7,783 bases of DNA from Thermoanaerobaculaceae bacterium (GTDB taxonomy: Bacteria > Acidobacteriota > Thermoanaerobaculia > Thermoanaerobaculales > Thermoanaerobaculaceae). The stretch lies in the NCBI GenBank assembly GCA_022865555.1, contig JALHTD010000064.1:1-7783 (forward strand), written 5' to 3'. Position numbers and translations under genes: made by a program. This document shows positions 1 through 6,299 of this stretch, piece after piece; position 1 is the stretch's first letter, and every line of letters begins with the position of its first letter. Under the pieces are notes generated by a model. It was not told the origin of the DNA. It searched no databases and worked only from the letters and a program-made list of their open reading frames with translations.

Positions 1-747
1 GGCGGCGCCGTCGTTGATCTGCGAGGAGTTGCCGGCGGTGACGGTGCCTCGGGGGTCGAAGGCGGGCCTCAACTTGGCGAGCGCCTCCAGGGAGGTGTCG
101 GCGCGCGGGCCCTCGTCGGTGTCGAAGACGAACTCGCGCCAGGCGCCGTCGTCCATCGTGCGGACCTTGAGCGGCACGATCTCGTCCTTGAACTTGCCGG
201 CGGCAATGGCCGCGGCGGCGCGCTGGTGCGAGCGCAGGGCGAAGGCGTCCTGGTCCTCGCGGGTGATCCCGAACTGGCGGGCGACCACCTCGGCGGTCGT
301 GCCCATGCCGGTGTAGGCGTTGGGCATCGCGTCCATGAGCGCGGGATCGGCGAAGATCTTGTTGCCGCCCATCGGCACCATGGACATCGACTCCACGCCG
401 CCGGCGATGATCACCTCGGCGTTGCCCGACCGGATCACGTCGGCGGCCCAGGCGATGGACTGCGAGCCCGAGGAGCAGAAACGGTTGGAGGTGCACGCCG
501 TCACCTCAACCGGGAACCCGGCCAGCAGGGAGATCAGGCGCGCGATGTTCATGCCCTGCTCGGCCTCGGGCATGGCGCAGCCGAGCATGATGTCGTCCAC
601 CATGGCGGGCTCGAGGCCGGGCGTGCGTTCGATCAACGCCTTGAGGACGGGCGCCGCGAACTCCTCGGGGCGGGTGTCCTTCAGGCTGCCCTTCTTGGCC
701 CTGCCGATGGGTGTGCGGGCGTACGAGACGATCACGGCTTTGGGCAT
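1..747 (-). CDS. fadA: Thiolase (acetyl-CoA C-acyltransferase), 3' part cut off by window edge
   Basis: This enzyme performs the last step of beta-oxidation: thiolytic cleavage of 3-ketoacyl-CoA to acetyl-CoA and a shortened acyl-CoA, in the cytoplasm. The first 249 codons are present; thiolases are usually about 390 residues. The start gives MPKAVIVSYARTPIG, a typical thiolase N-terminus. The nucleophilic cysteine is Cys91 in SNRFCSSGSQ, followed by a GGVESMS motif; near the left edge lies TVTAGNSSQINDGAA, the conserved start of the C-terminal thiolase half. The catalytic His and second Cys lie outside the window. The ATG at 747-745 has an AGGGAG ribosome site (760-755), 7 bases away, that overlaps the TGA stop of the upstream gene, so translation is probably coupled to it. 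The pairing with a FadN-type protein matches the fadN-fadA arrangement of Bacillus. A biosynthetic acetoacetyl-CoA thiolase is possible by sequence, but the operon favours degradation. Confidence 0.95.
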   Translation of the reverse strand, partial: MPKAVIVSYARTPIGRAKKGSLKDTRPEEFAAPVLKALIERTPGLEPAMVDDIMLGCAMPEAEQGMNIARLISLLAGFPVEVTACTSNRFCSSGSQSIAWAADVIRSGNAEVIIAGGVESMSMVPMGGNKIFADPALMDAMPNAYTGMGTTAEVVARQFGITREDQDAFALRSHQRAAAAIAAGKFKDEIVPLKVRTMDDGAWREFVFDTDEGPRADTSLEALAKLRPAFDPRGTVTAGNSSQINDGAA

Positions 748-759
748 GGCGTCGCTCCC

Positions 760-3177
760 TCAGTTCCTCAACGGCTTGTTGTTGAGCAGCATGTAGGTAA
801 TGCGCTCCTGCGACTTGGGCTCGCCGCACAGCGAGAGGAACGCCTCGCGTTCGAGATCGAGGATCGTCTCCTCGCTGACCGGGTTGTTGATCGTGGTGTC
901 GCCCCCGCACAGGATGTTGCCGACGTGGGTGGCGATCTTCTCGTCGTGCGAGGAGATCCAGTGGGTGATCTTCATGTTGTGGAGCAGCATCTGAATGGTG
1001 GCGACGCCCTCGCGGCCGGGCAGGGTGAACTTCCTCGGCAGCGGCGGCCGGTACCCCTCCTCGGCCAGCGCGATGGCCATCCGCTTGGCCGTCCACAGCT
1101 GCTGGTCGCGGTTCATCTCGACGTGGTCGTAGGGGCGCAGGTACTTGAGCTCGCGGGCCTCCTCGGCCGATGTCGCGACCTTGGCCATGGCGATGTCCTC
1201 GAACGCCTTGCGCAGGAAGGGGAGGTTGGAGAGCACCGGCTCGTCCACCCCCTCGAGCACGCGCTCCAGCATGAACACGTGGCCGCCACCCGCGGGCACC
1301 AGGCCGACGCCCACCTCGATGAGGCCCATGTAGGTCTCGGCAAACGCGCAGACGCGGTCGCCTGCCATCGTGATCTCGGCGCCGCCCCCGAACGTGAACC
1401 CGAACGGCGCGGTGATCACCGGGACGCGCGCCCGCTTCATCCCCATGGTCATGCCCTGGAACATGCGGATCATGTCGTCGATGGCCTTCCACGCCTGGCT
1501 CTGCGCGCCCTCGAGGATCATCAGGAGGTTGGCCCCGGCGCAGAACTGCTCCCCCTGGTGGTGGATCACCAGGCCGCGGAAGTCCTTCTCTGCCAACGCG
1601 ATGGCCTTGTGCATGACCTCCATGATGTCGCCGTCGATCGGATTGAGCTTGGGCTGCAGCGCGGAGTGGAACTCGACGCACGCGACGCCGTCGCCCAGGT
1701 CGATCATCGAGGCCCCGGCGTTCTGGAACACGGCGGGCGCGCGCTTCTTGATCTCCCGCAGCACCAGGAAGCTCTCGGGTCGCGGTATCGGCACGTAGAC
1801 TTTGGTGCGGGGGTCGTAGTACTCCCGGCGCTGGGCGCCGTCGCGGTAGAAGGCCGTCACCCCCGCGGCCAGCATCTCGCCGACCCAGGGTGCGGGCTCG
1901 ACGCCCTCGGCCTTCATGCGCTCCACGGTCTCCTTGACGCCGAGTGCGTCCCAGATCTCGAACGGCCCCAGATCCCAGTTGAACCCCCAGGTGAGGCCGT
2001 GGTCGATGTCCACGATCGTGTCGGAAATCTCGCCAAGGCGCCTGGAGGAGTAGGCGAGGCCGTCGCGGGTGATGCGCCAGGCGAAGACGCCCGCGCGGTC
2101 GGTGGCGTTGACCAGCGCCTTGATGCGCGCACCGGGGTCGTGGAGGCCCCTGGTGACCTTCAGCGACGGCGCGTCGAGCTTGGCCTTCGGGCGGTACTGC
2201 CCGGTTTTCCAATCCAGCGTGTAGTCGATGTTCTCGCCCTTGGGGCCCTTCTCGCGCTTGAAGAAGCCGGCCTTGGTCTTGCGCCCGAGCTGCTTGTTCT
2301 CGACCATCTTGGTGATGAACTCGGGCATCGCGAACATGGGCTGACCCTCGTCGTCCTTGCACTCCTCGCGCAGCGTGCGGACGACGTGGGCCATCGTGTC
2401 GAGGCCCACCAGGTCGGTGGTCCCGAAGGAGGCGCTCTTCGGGCGCCCCATCGCCGGGCCGGTGATCGCGTCCACCTCGTCCACCTGGTAGTCCCTGCCG
2501 ATCATGGCGTGGACCGTGGCCATGATCCCGTATACCCCGATCCGGTTTGCGACGAAGTTCGGGGTGTCCTTGCCGAAGACGATCCCCTTGCCGAGCAGGA
2601 ACTGGCCGAAGTCGGTCATGAACTTCACGACCTCGGGGTCGGTCTCCTCCCCGGCGATCACCTCGAGCAGGCGCATGTAACGGACGGGGTTGAAGAAGTG
2701 GGTGACCAGGAAGTTCTTGCGGAAGTCCTCCGAGCGGCCCTCCAACATCTTCTTGATCGGCAGCCCCGAGGTGTTGGAGGAGACGATCGAGCCGGGCTTG
2801 CGCACCTTCTCGAGGCGCTCGAAAACCTGCTGCTTGATGTCGAGCCTCTCGACCACCACTTCGACGATCCAGTCACACTCCGCCAGCTTGTCCCAGTCGT
2901 CCTCGAAGTTCCCGACCGAGACGAGGGGCAGGAGCTTTTTGGTGTAGATCAGGGCCGGCCTGGAGGTCTTGATGGTCTCGAGACCGGCGAGCGCCAGTTT
3001 GTTGCGGAAGCGCCTGTCCCCGCGCGTCAGACCGGCTTTCTCGTCCTCGGGCGAAAGCTCTCGGGGCACGATGTCGAGCAGCAGCGAAGGCACGTTGGCG
3101 TTTGCCAGGTGCGCGGCGATCCCGGACCCCATCACGCCGGCCCCCAACACCCCGACCTTGCGGATTTCCCTGCGCAT
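760..3177 (-). CDS. fadN: FadN-type 3-hydroxyacyl-CoA dehydrogenase / enoyl-CoA hydratase
   Basis: This bifunctional beta-oxidation enzyme hydrates trans-2-enoyl-CoA and oxidises the L-3-hydroxyacyl-CoA with NAD+. It has 805 residues. Residues 7-190 are the NAD-binding dehydrogenase domain, with GAGVMG at 12-17, SNTSG at 134-138 and HFFNPVRYMRLLEVI starting at His160, which pairs with Glu172. Residues 205-310 and about 345-445 look like the two C-terminal dehydrogenase domains. Residues 490-690 are a crotonase domain: FCAGANL at 545-551 forms part of the oxyanion hole, and both catalytic glutamates are present, Glu601 in GGGAE and Glu621 in GLIEVGVGL. The domain order is the reverse of E. coli FadB and matches Bacillus FadN (about 790 residues). 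No residue expected for activity is missing. The ATG at 3177 has AAGGAG (3190-3185) 7 bases upstream. It lies 12 bases from the thiolase gene, with which it forms an operon; the upstream region carries a candidate promoter and operator. Confidence 0.96.
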   Translation of the reverse strand: MRREIRKVGVLGAGVMGSGIAAHLANANVPSLLLDIVPRELSPEDEKAGLTRGDRRFRNKLALAGLETIKTSRPALIYTKKLLPLVSVGNFEDDWDKLAECDWIVEVVVERLDIKQQVFERLEKVRKPGSIVSSNTSGLPIKKMLEGRSEDFRKNFLVTHFFNPVRYMRLLEVIAGEETDPEVVKFMTDFGQFLLGKGIVFGKDTPNFVANRIGVYGIMATVHAMIGRDYQVDEVDAITGPAMGRPKSASFGTTDLVGLDTMAHVVRTLREECKDDEGQPMFAMPEFITKMVENKQLGRKTKAGFFKREKGPKGENIDYTLDWKTGQYRPKAKLDAPSLKVTRGLHDPGARIKALVNATDRAGVFAWRITRDGLAYSSRRLGEISDTIVDIDHGLTWGFNWDLGPFEIWDALGVKETVERMKAEGVEPAPWVGEMLAAGVTAFYRDGAQRREYYDPRTKVYVPIPRPESFLVLREIKKRAPAVFQNAGASMIDLGDGVACVEFHSALQPKLNPIDGDIMEVMHKAIALAEKDFRGLVIHHQGEQFCAGANLLMILEGAQSQAWKAIDDMIRMFQGMTMGMKRARVPVITAPFGFTFGGGAEITMAGDRVCAFAETYMGLIEVGVGLVPAGGGHVFMLERVLEGVDEPVLSNLPFLRKAFEDIAMAKVATSAEEARELKYLRPYDHVEMNRDQQLWTAKRMAIALAEEGYRPPLPRKFTLPGREGVATIQMLLHNMKITHWISSHDEKIATHVGNILCGGDTTINNPVSEETILDLEREAFLSLCGEPKSQERITYMLLNNKPLRN

Positions 3178-3239
3178 GCACTATCTCCTTGATGTCCTGC
3201 TACGTACCAATTGGGAGGAGCTTTCGTCGCAACCCCGTG

Positions 3240-3259
3240 GACTGAACACCCGTTCATTC
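3240..3259 (-). promoter_or_regulatory. Palindromic candidate operator over the fadN transcription start
   Basis: A perfect TGAAC-N4-GTTCA palindrome occupies 3243-3256. With flanking bases it extends to two 8-base half-sites with seven of eight positions complementary (3240-3259). It overlaps the predicted -10 element and start site, where a repressor would act. Acyl-CoA-responsive TetR-family regulators (Bacillus FadR, Pseudomonas PsrA) bind short palindromes of this general size in front of beta-oxidation genes. No regulator gene is in the window, so the factor is unknown, and a chance palindrome is not excluded. Confidence 0.35.
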
Positions 3260-3284
3260 TGCCCTGCGCCGCTGCTGCTGGCAA
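3256..3284 (-). promoter_or_regulatory. Candidate sigma70-type promoter for fadN-fadA
   Basis: On the minus strand TTGCCA (3284-3279, 5 of 6 matches to TTGACA) is separated by exactly 17 bases from CAGAAT (3261-3256, 4 of 6 matches to TATAAT). Transcription would start near 3249. Promoter matches of this quality arise by chance in GC-rich DNA; the support is the spacing and the position just upstream of the operon. Confidence 0.35.
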
Positions 3285-3343
3285 GGGGGTGGAAGGAAAG
3301 GAGTCAAGGCGGGCGGACCTGGCCTGTTGGGGGGCGGGCAGGC

Positions 3344-4300
3344 CTAGAACAGCCCTACGCCCCAGAGGTCGTGCAGGTGCAGGATGCCGAGGACCCGGTC
3401 ATCGGGCTCGGTGACCACCAGCGAGGTGATGCGGCGCGTCTCGAGCTGCCGCAGCGCCCCGGTGGCCAGCGTCTTCGGCTCGATCGTGGCGGCGCCCCTG
3501 TGCATCACCTCTCCGGCGGAGCGCGCCAGCGGGTCGCGGTCCGCCTCCATGAGCCGCCGCAGGTCCCCATCGGTGATCACCCCCAGCAGCCGGCCGCCCT
3601 CGTCCTGGACCGTGGTGATGCCGAGGCCCTTGCGGGACATCTCGTAGATCACGTCCTTCATCGCCGTGACGGGCGCGACCCTGGGTATCCGATCCCCGGC
3701 GTGCATCAGGTCGGCCACGGTCAGGAGACGCTTGGCCAGCTTGCCGCCCGGGTGGAGCTGGGCGAAGTCCTCCGGCCTGAAGCCCTTGCGCACCGAGACG
3801 ACCATCGCGAGGGCGTCGCCGAGGGCGAGCGCGGCGGTGGTCGAGGCGGTGGGCGCCAGGTTGTGCGGGCAGGCCTCGCGGTCCACGCCCAGGTTGAGGT
3901 GGACGTCGGCGTGGCCGGCCAGCGTCGAGGACGGGTTGGAGGTGATCGCGATGAGGGGGGTCCCGAGGCGCTTGAGGTACTCGACCAGGTGCAAAAGCTC
4001 GTCGGTCTCGCCCGAGTTGGAGACCGTGACCACGACGTCCCCCTGGGCCACCATGCCGATGTCGCCGTGGATCGCCTCTGCCGGGTGGAGGAACATCGCC
4101 GGCGTGCCGGTCGAGGCCATTGTGGCGGCGATCTTGCGGCAGATGATCCCCGACTTGCCCATGCCCGTGCACACGACGCGCCCCTGGCAGCCGACCAGGA
4201 GGTCCACCGCCCTCAGGAAGGCATCGTCCAGCTTGTCCCGCAAGCGCAGGATCGCCTCGGCTTCCGTGGTCAGGACTTCTCTTGCCAGCTCGAGCGACAT
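3344..4300 (-). CDS. kdsD: D-arabinose-5-phosphate isomerase, KdsD/KpsF/GutQ family
   Basis: The enzyme interconverts D-ribulose 5-phosphate and D-arabinose 5-phosphate, the first step towards Kdo, the sugar joining lipid A to the LPS core; it is cytoplasmic. The protein has 318 residues (E. coli KdsD: 328). An N-terminal SIS domain (about 35-170) contains TGMGKSG and SNSGETDE, and two CBS domains follow (about 197-255 and 262-318). The four residues known to matter in E. coli KdsD (Lys59, Glu111, Glu152, His193) all have counterparts here at a constant offset of ten: Lys49, Glu101, Glu142 and His183 (in HPGG). The ATG at 4300 has GGAGG (4309-4305) 4 bases upstream. It runs in the same direction as fadN, but the 166-base gap suggests separate transcription. 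No kdsC or lpt genes adjoin it in the window. A paralogue for capsule (KpsF) or sugar alcohol use (GutQ) cannot be excluded. Confidence 0.95.
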   Translation of the reverse strand: MSLELAREVLTTEAEAILRLRDKLDDAFLRAVDLLVGCQGRVVCTGMGKSGIICRKIAATMASTGTPAMFLHPAEAIHGDIGMVAQGDVVVTVSNSGETDELLHLVEYLKRLGTPLIAITSNPSSTLAGHADVHLNLGVDREACPHNLAPTASTTAALALGDALAMVVSVRKGFRPEDFAQLHPGGKLAKRLLTVADLMHAGDRIPRVAPVTAMKDVIYEMSRKGLGITTVQDEGGRLLGVITDGDLRRLMEADRDPLARSAGEVMHRGAATIEPKTLATGALRQLETRRITSLVVTEPDDRVLGILHLHDLWGVGLF

Positions 4301-4332
4301 GAGCCCTCCGACAGGCTGCCTACGGCCACGCC

Positions 4333-4338
4333 ATTCTA
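4333..4338 (-). promoter_or_regulatory. Candidate -10 element for kdsD
   Basis: TAGAAT on the minus strand matches TATAAT at five of six positions and lies 32 bases upstream of the kdsD ATG, giving a leader of roughly 25 bases. No good -35 hexamer lies 16-18 bases upstream, so this is only a suggestion. Confidence 0.25.
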
Positions 4339-4560
4339 GCGTGCCCGGGCCCTTCCGGGCGGTTGCCGGGCAGGATTCCAGGAATGATGCGGCGCGCGCA
4401 CGGTTTGTGCGGGTGTGAGGACGAGGGGCATGGTGGCGCTGGCGCTCGCGCCGGGGATCGGGGAGCCGGGGCCGCTGGTGCAGGCGTGCCCTTCGTGATA
4501 GAACGAGGCGTGTGCGATGCCCGGGTCGCGCTGCCGGGGCCGGCCGTTCGTATCTCGGGG

Positions 4561-4591
4561 AGGGGGCGGGGTCACGGCCGCCACGCCCCCT
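4561..4591 (+). promoter_or_regulatory. Perfect 8-bp inverted repeat upstream of the lipoprotein ribosome site
   Basis: AGGGGGCG (4561-4568) and CGCCCCCT (4584-4591) are perfectly complementary around a 15-base loop. The second arm ends 7 bases before the AAGGA of the ribosome-binding region. As RNA this would form a strong GC stem in the 5' leader; as DNA it could be a protein site. There is no T tract, so it is not an obvious terminator. Confidence 0.3.
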
Positions 4592-4614
4592 GGGCAGAAA
4601 GGAAGGTGCTCACG

Positions 4615-5034
4615 ATGCACAGGGAGCAGCGCGCGGCGGCGTGTCTCCTGGGCCTGGTCTTGACGGTCTCGGGGCTCGCCTGCACGTCCTCGCAGAAAGT
4701 CCCCACGGCCGATCGTGGCACGCTCGCCGAAGAGGCGTGTTTCAACGTTCGCAACGTCGACAGCTTCTCTCCCCTGAGCAACAGGTTTGTCTACGTGCGA
4801 ACTACAGGTGACAAGCACTACCTGCTGACGATGGACAGCATGTACCCGAGCCTGCCCTACGCGACCGGCATCGCGATGTCTGGCAACTACGCCTGGGTGT
4901 GTTCGAACACCGGGGCCATGATCACGTACGTGGATGCTGGTCGTCCGGTCTTCTGCCGGATCCTGAGCGTCGAGGCCGTCGCTGGCAAGGAGGCGGCCCA
5001 GAAACTGGTGGACGCGCGTACGACGCCAAAGTGA
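4615..5034 (+). CDS. Small predicted lipoprotein, DUF6491-like
   Basis: The 139-residue product has no established function. Its N-terminus has the features of a lipoprotein signal: charged MHREQR, the hydrophobic stretch ACLLGLVLTVSGLA, then Cys23 in GLAC, which would be lipidated. The rest (about 40-125) resembles the DUF6491 family as I recall it: a CFNVRNVDSF beginning with Cys42, a short strand-rich stretch with FVYVRTTGDKHYLL, a central YAWVCSNTG (Cys96) and a closing AGRPVFCRILSVE (Cys114), followed by a short charged helix with KEAAQKL. The family assignment rests on this pattern alone. The start at 4615 is chosen because it places the signal peptide at the N-terminus and follows a purine-rich GGAAGG site; the same frame is open upstream but reads as low-complexity sequence. 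It is the first of three plus-strand genes for exported proteins. Confidence 0.8.
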   Translation: MHREQRAAACLLGLVLTVSGLACTSSQKVPTADRGTLAEEACFNVRNVDSFSPLSNRFVYVRTTGDKHYLLTMDSMYPSLPYATGIAMSGNYAWVCSNTGAMITYVDAGRPVFCRILSVEAVAGKEAAQKLVDARTTPK

Positions 5035-5208
5035 ACGGCTGGTCGAGCTCGGTCCGCTCTGGGCTCAACGGACGCCCGCCTTGCGGCAGACGCTCGAGGT
5101 CGTGGCGGGACACCCCAACACGATGGAACTCGGGAGACGGTGGAGCGGGCGGAGCGTACACACAGGGCGATGAACACCAGGGCTGATTCAAGGCGATCGG
5201 GAGGAAAG
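5035..5208 (+). other. Intergenic gap with a coding-like remnant
   Basis: These 174 bases separate the lipoprotein and PEGA genes. No clear terminator or promoter is visible. One frame from 5036 to the TGA ending at 5173 reads as a plausible protein segment (RLVELGPLWAQRTPALRQTL, then a stretch with HPNTMELGRRW). It has high third-position GC but no start codon or ribosome site of its own, so it may be a leftover of a decayed gene. Confidence 0.35.
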
Positions 5209-6030
5209 ATGAGGTGGCTGCGCTGGCTTTGTCTGCTTCTCGTAATGAGCGTGCCGGTGCTGTCGTTCGCAGGTGACATCCAGGTTTTTTGTGAGCCTGC
5301 TCTTCGAGTGTATCTCGATGGCAAGTTCGTGGGTACCTCCATCGCGAAGGACGACGGGCTTTTCCTGGCGAACGTACCGGCGGGCGCGCACGTCGTTCGG
5401 GTCGAAAAGGATGGATTCGTGCCGCAGAGCTTCGAGGTAGAGGTTTTGAAGCTCCCGATCGAAGTGAAGGTTGGGGAGTTCTCCCCAGAATCACTGACTC
5501 GTCATGATGGGGAGACCGGCGGCGCCACGGTCAAACAACCCGTCGGAAACCTCGTGGTCACGTCGGCCCCTCAGGACTGCGTTGTCGAGATCGATGGCAA
5601 ACCCGCAAACAAGAACGTCCCGCTGCTGCGGGTTGACGGCCTCGCCGCTGGTGAGCACCGAGTCTCCTTCAGCAAGACGGGATACGATCGAATCTCCGGC
5701 GTGGTCACGATCCAGTCGGGAGCCGAGGTTACTGTTCGAGGAGATCTCAAAGCGGGGAAGGTGGAGACCCTCTACGAGGGCAAGGGATCGCTGCGGGTGA
5801 TTTCGACCCCGGAACACTGCACGGTTCGATTCCTCGGGATGACACGGGAGAAGACCGACGCGAGGTTGAACCTCTCGTACATTCCTGCGGGAGAGCATCG
5901 GATCGTTGTTTCGTGGAAGAATCTAGAGGTGTCCTCGAACATAGCGATCATCAACGGCTACAGGACAGTCGTGGTCGTGAGCTTCATAAAAGGAGACAAA
6001 CCGTTCGTCGTTTCATACGAGCCCAAGTGA
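5209..6030 (+). CDS. Secreted protein with three PEGA-like repeats
   Basis: The 273-residue product is predicted to be exported. A signal peptide (MRWLRWLCLLLVM...) ends at S-F-A (19-21), with cleavage expected before Gly22. The mature part consists of three beta-rich PEGA-like units: about 23-88 (VYLDG, then VPAGAHVVRVEKDG), 112-184 (VEIDG, then LAAGEHRVSFSKTG) and 193-270 (VRFLG, then IPAGEHRIVVS). PEGA domains occur in bacterial surface and periplasmic proteins and are thought to bind other proteins or cell-wall components; no enzymatic residues are seen. The ATG at 5209 is chosen because GGAGG (5200-5204) precedes it and the signal peptide begins there; an in-frame GTG (5140) and ATG (5170) would add a charged tail. 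GC content is about 58% (418 of 720 bases, 5281-6000), against about 67% in the following gene, which may reflect transfer or different constraint. Partner and exact role are unknown. Confidence 0.88.
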   Translation: MRWLRWLCLLLVMSVPVLSFAGDIQVFCEPALRVYLDGKFVGTSIAKDDGLFLANVPAGAHVVRVEKDGFVPQSFEVEVLKLPIEVKVGEFSPESLTRHDGETGGATVKQPVGNLVVTSAPQDCVVEIDGKPANKNVPLLRVDGLAAGEHRVSFSKTGYDRISGVVTIQSGAEVTVRGDLKAGKVETLYEGKGSLRVISTPEHCTVRFLGMTREKTDARLNLSYIPAGEHRIVVSWKNLEVSSNIAIINGYRTVVVVSFIKGDKPFVVSYEPK

Positions 6031-6299
6031 GACGGCGGGCGCTTCGCTTCTTGGTCAAGGAGGTGGCGGTTGGCTCGCCGAGGCCGGCAACGCAGCACCA
6101 ACCATCGGCAGCCAGGCAAGGCCGAGCGTCCGTCACTTCCCCTCCCGGGCACGCCTGACCTGGAGATAGTGGACGGGGCCTCTTGGGCTGCCTAACCGTG
6201 AACGGAAGGGCAACCATCGGAGCGGAATTCTCGTACTGGATTACGGGCCTGGCTGCCGTTGCGCAGCGCGCGCGACCGGGATCGGTGGTGGATACTGGA
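6031..6299 (+). other. Intergenic region before the TPR gene
   Basis: I see no RNA gene, terminator or convincing promoter in these 269 bases. A 10-base sequence, CAACCATCGG, occurs twice (near 6101 and 6211), which may be chance. The frame of the following gene is open back to a TTG at 6183, but the added residues contain no domain and would bury the signal peptide deeper. Confidence 0.4.

Larger units (their letters stand above)
3178..3343 (-). other. Leader and promoter region of the beta-oxidation operon
   Basis: This 166-base gap between kdsD and fadN holds, in the minus-strand reading direction, a GC-rich 6-bp inverted repeat at the kdsD stop (GGCCTG/CAGGCC, 3344-3321, no T tract), the promoter candidate at 3284-3256, the palindrome at 3259-3240 and the fadN ribosome site at 3190-3185. 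If the promoter is used, the fadN leader is about 70 bases. No open frame in it looks like a gene. Confidence 0.5.
4301..4614. other. Divergent intergenic region between kdsD and the lipoprotein gene
   Basis: This 314-base GC-rich stretch must contain the promoters of two divergent genes. On the minus side there is a TAGAAT hexamer (4338-4333). Next to it is a GCCCGG-N6-CCGGGC inverted repeat. On the plus side I see no convincing -35/-10 pair; a perfect 8-bp stem at 4561-4591 sits just before the lipoprotein ribosome site. Open frames across it are low-complexity Ala/Gly/Arg translations of GC-rich DNA, with no recognisable protein. Confidence 0.5.

Noticed and set aside
506..2362. Long minus-strand frame inside fadN
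   Set aside because: It overlaps fadN in another frame on the same strand; the translation is low-complexity Arg/Gly/His and has no recognisable domain.
226..3192. Very long open frame (988 codons) on the plus strand opposite the thiolase and fadN genes
   Set aside because: It is antisense to two genes with complete catalytic motifs. Its translation is rich in His, Arg, Gly, Asp and Val with no domain, as expected from the complement of GC-rich codons.
3321..3344. Intrinsic terminator after kdsD
   Set aside because: The GGCCTG/CAGGCC repeat has only 6 pairs, a 12-base loop and no following T tract on the minus strand.
4363..4614. Upstream extension of the lipoprotein frame to an ATG at 4363
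   Set aside because: The added residues are low-complexity Gly/Ala/Arg and would move the lipoprotein signal into the middle of the protein.
5140..5208. Upstream GTG (5140) or ATG (5170) starts for the PEGA protein
   Set aside because: They would put a charged tail of up to 23 residues before an otherwise normal signal peptide; the ATG at 5209 has GGAGG at good spacing.
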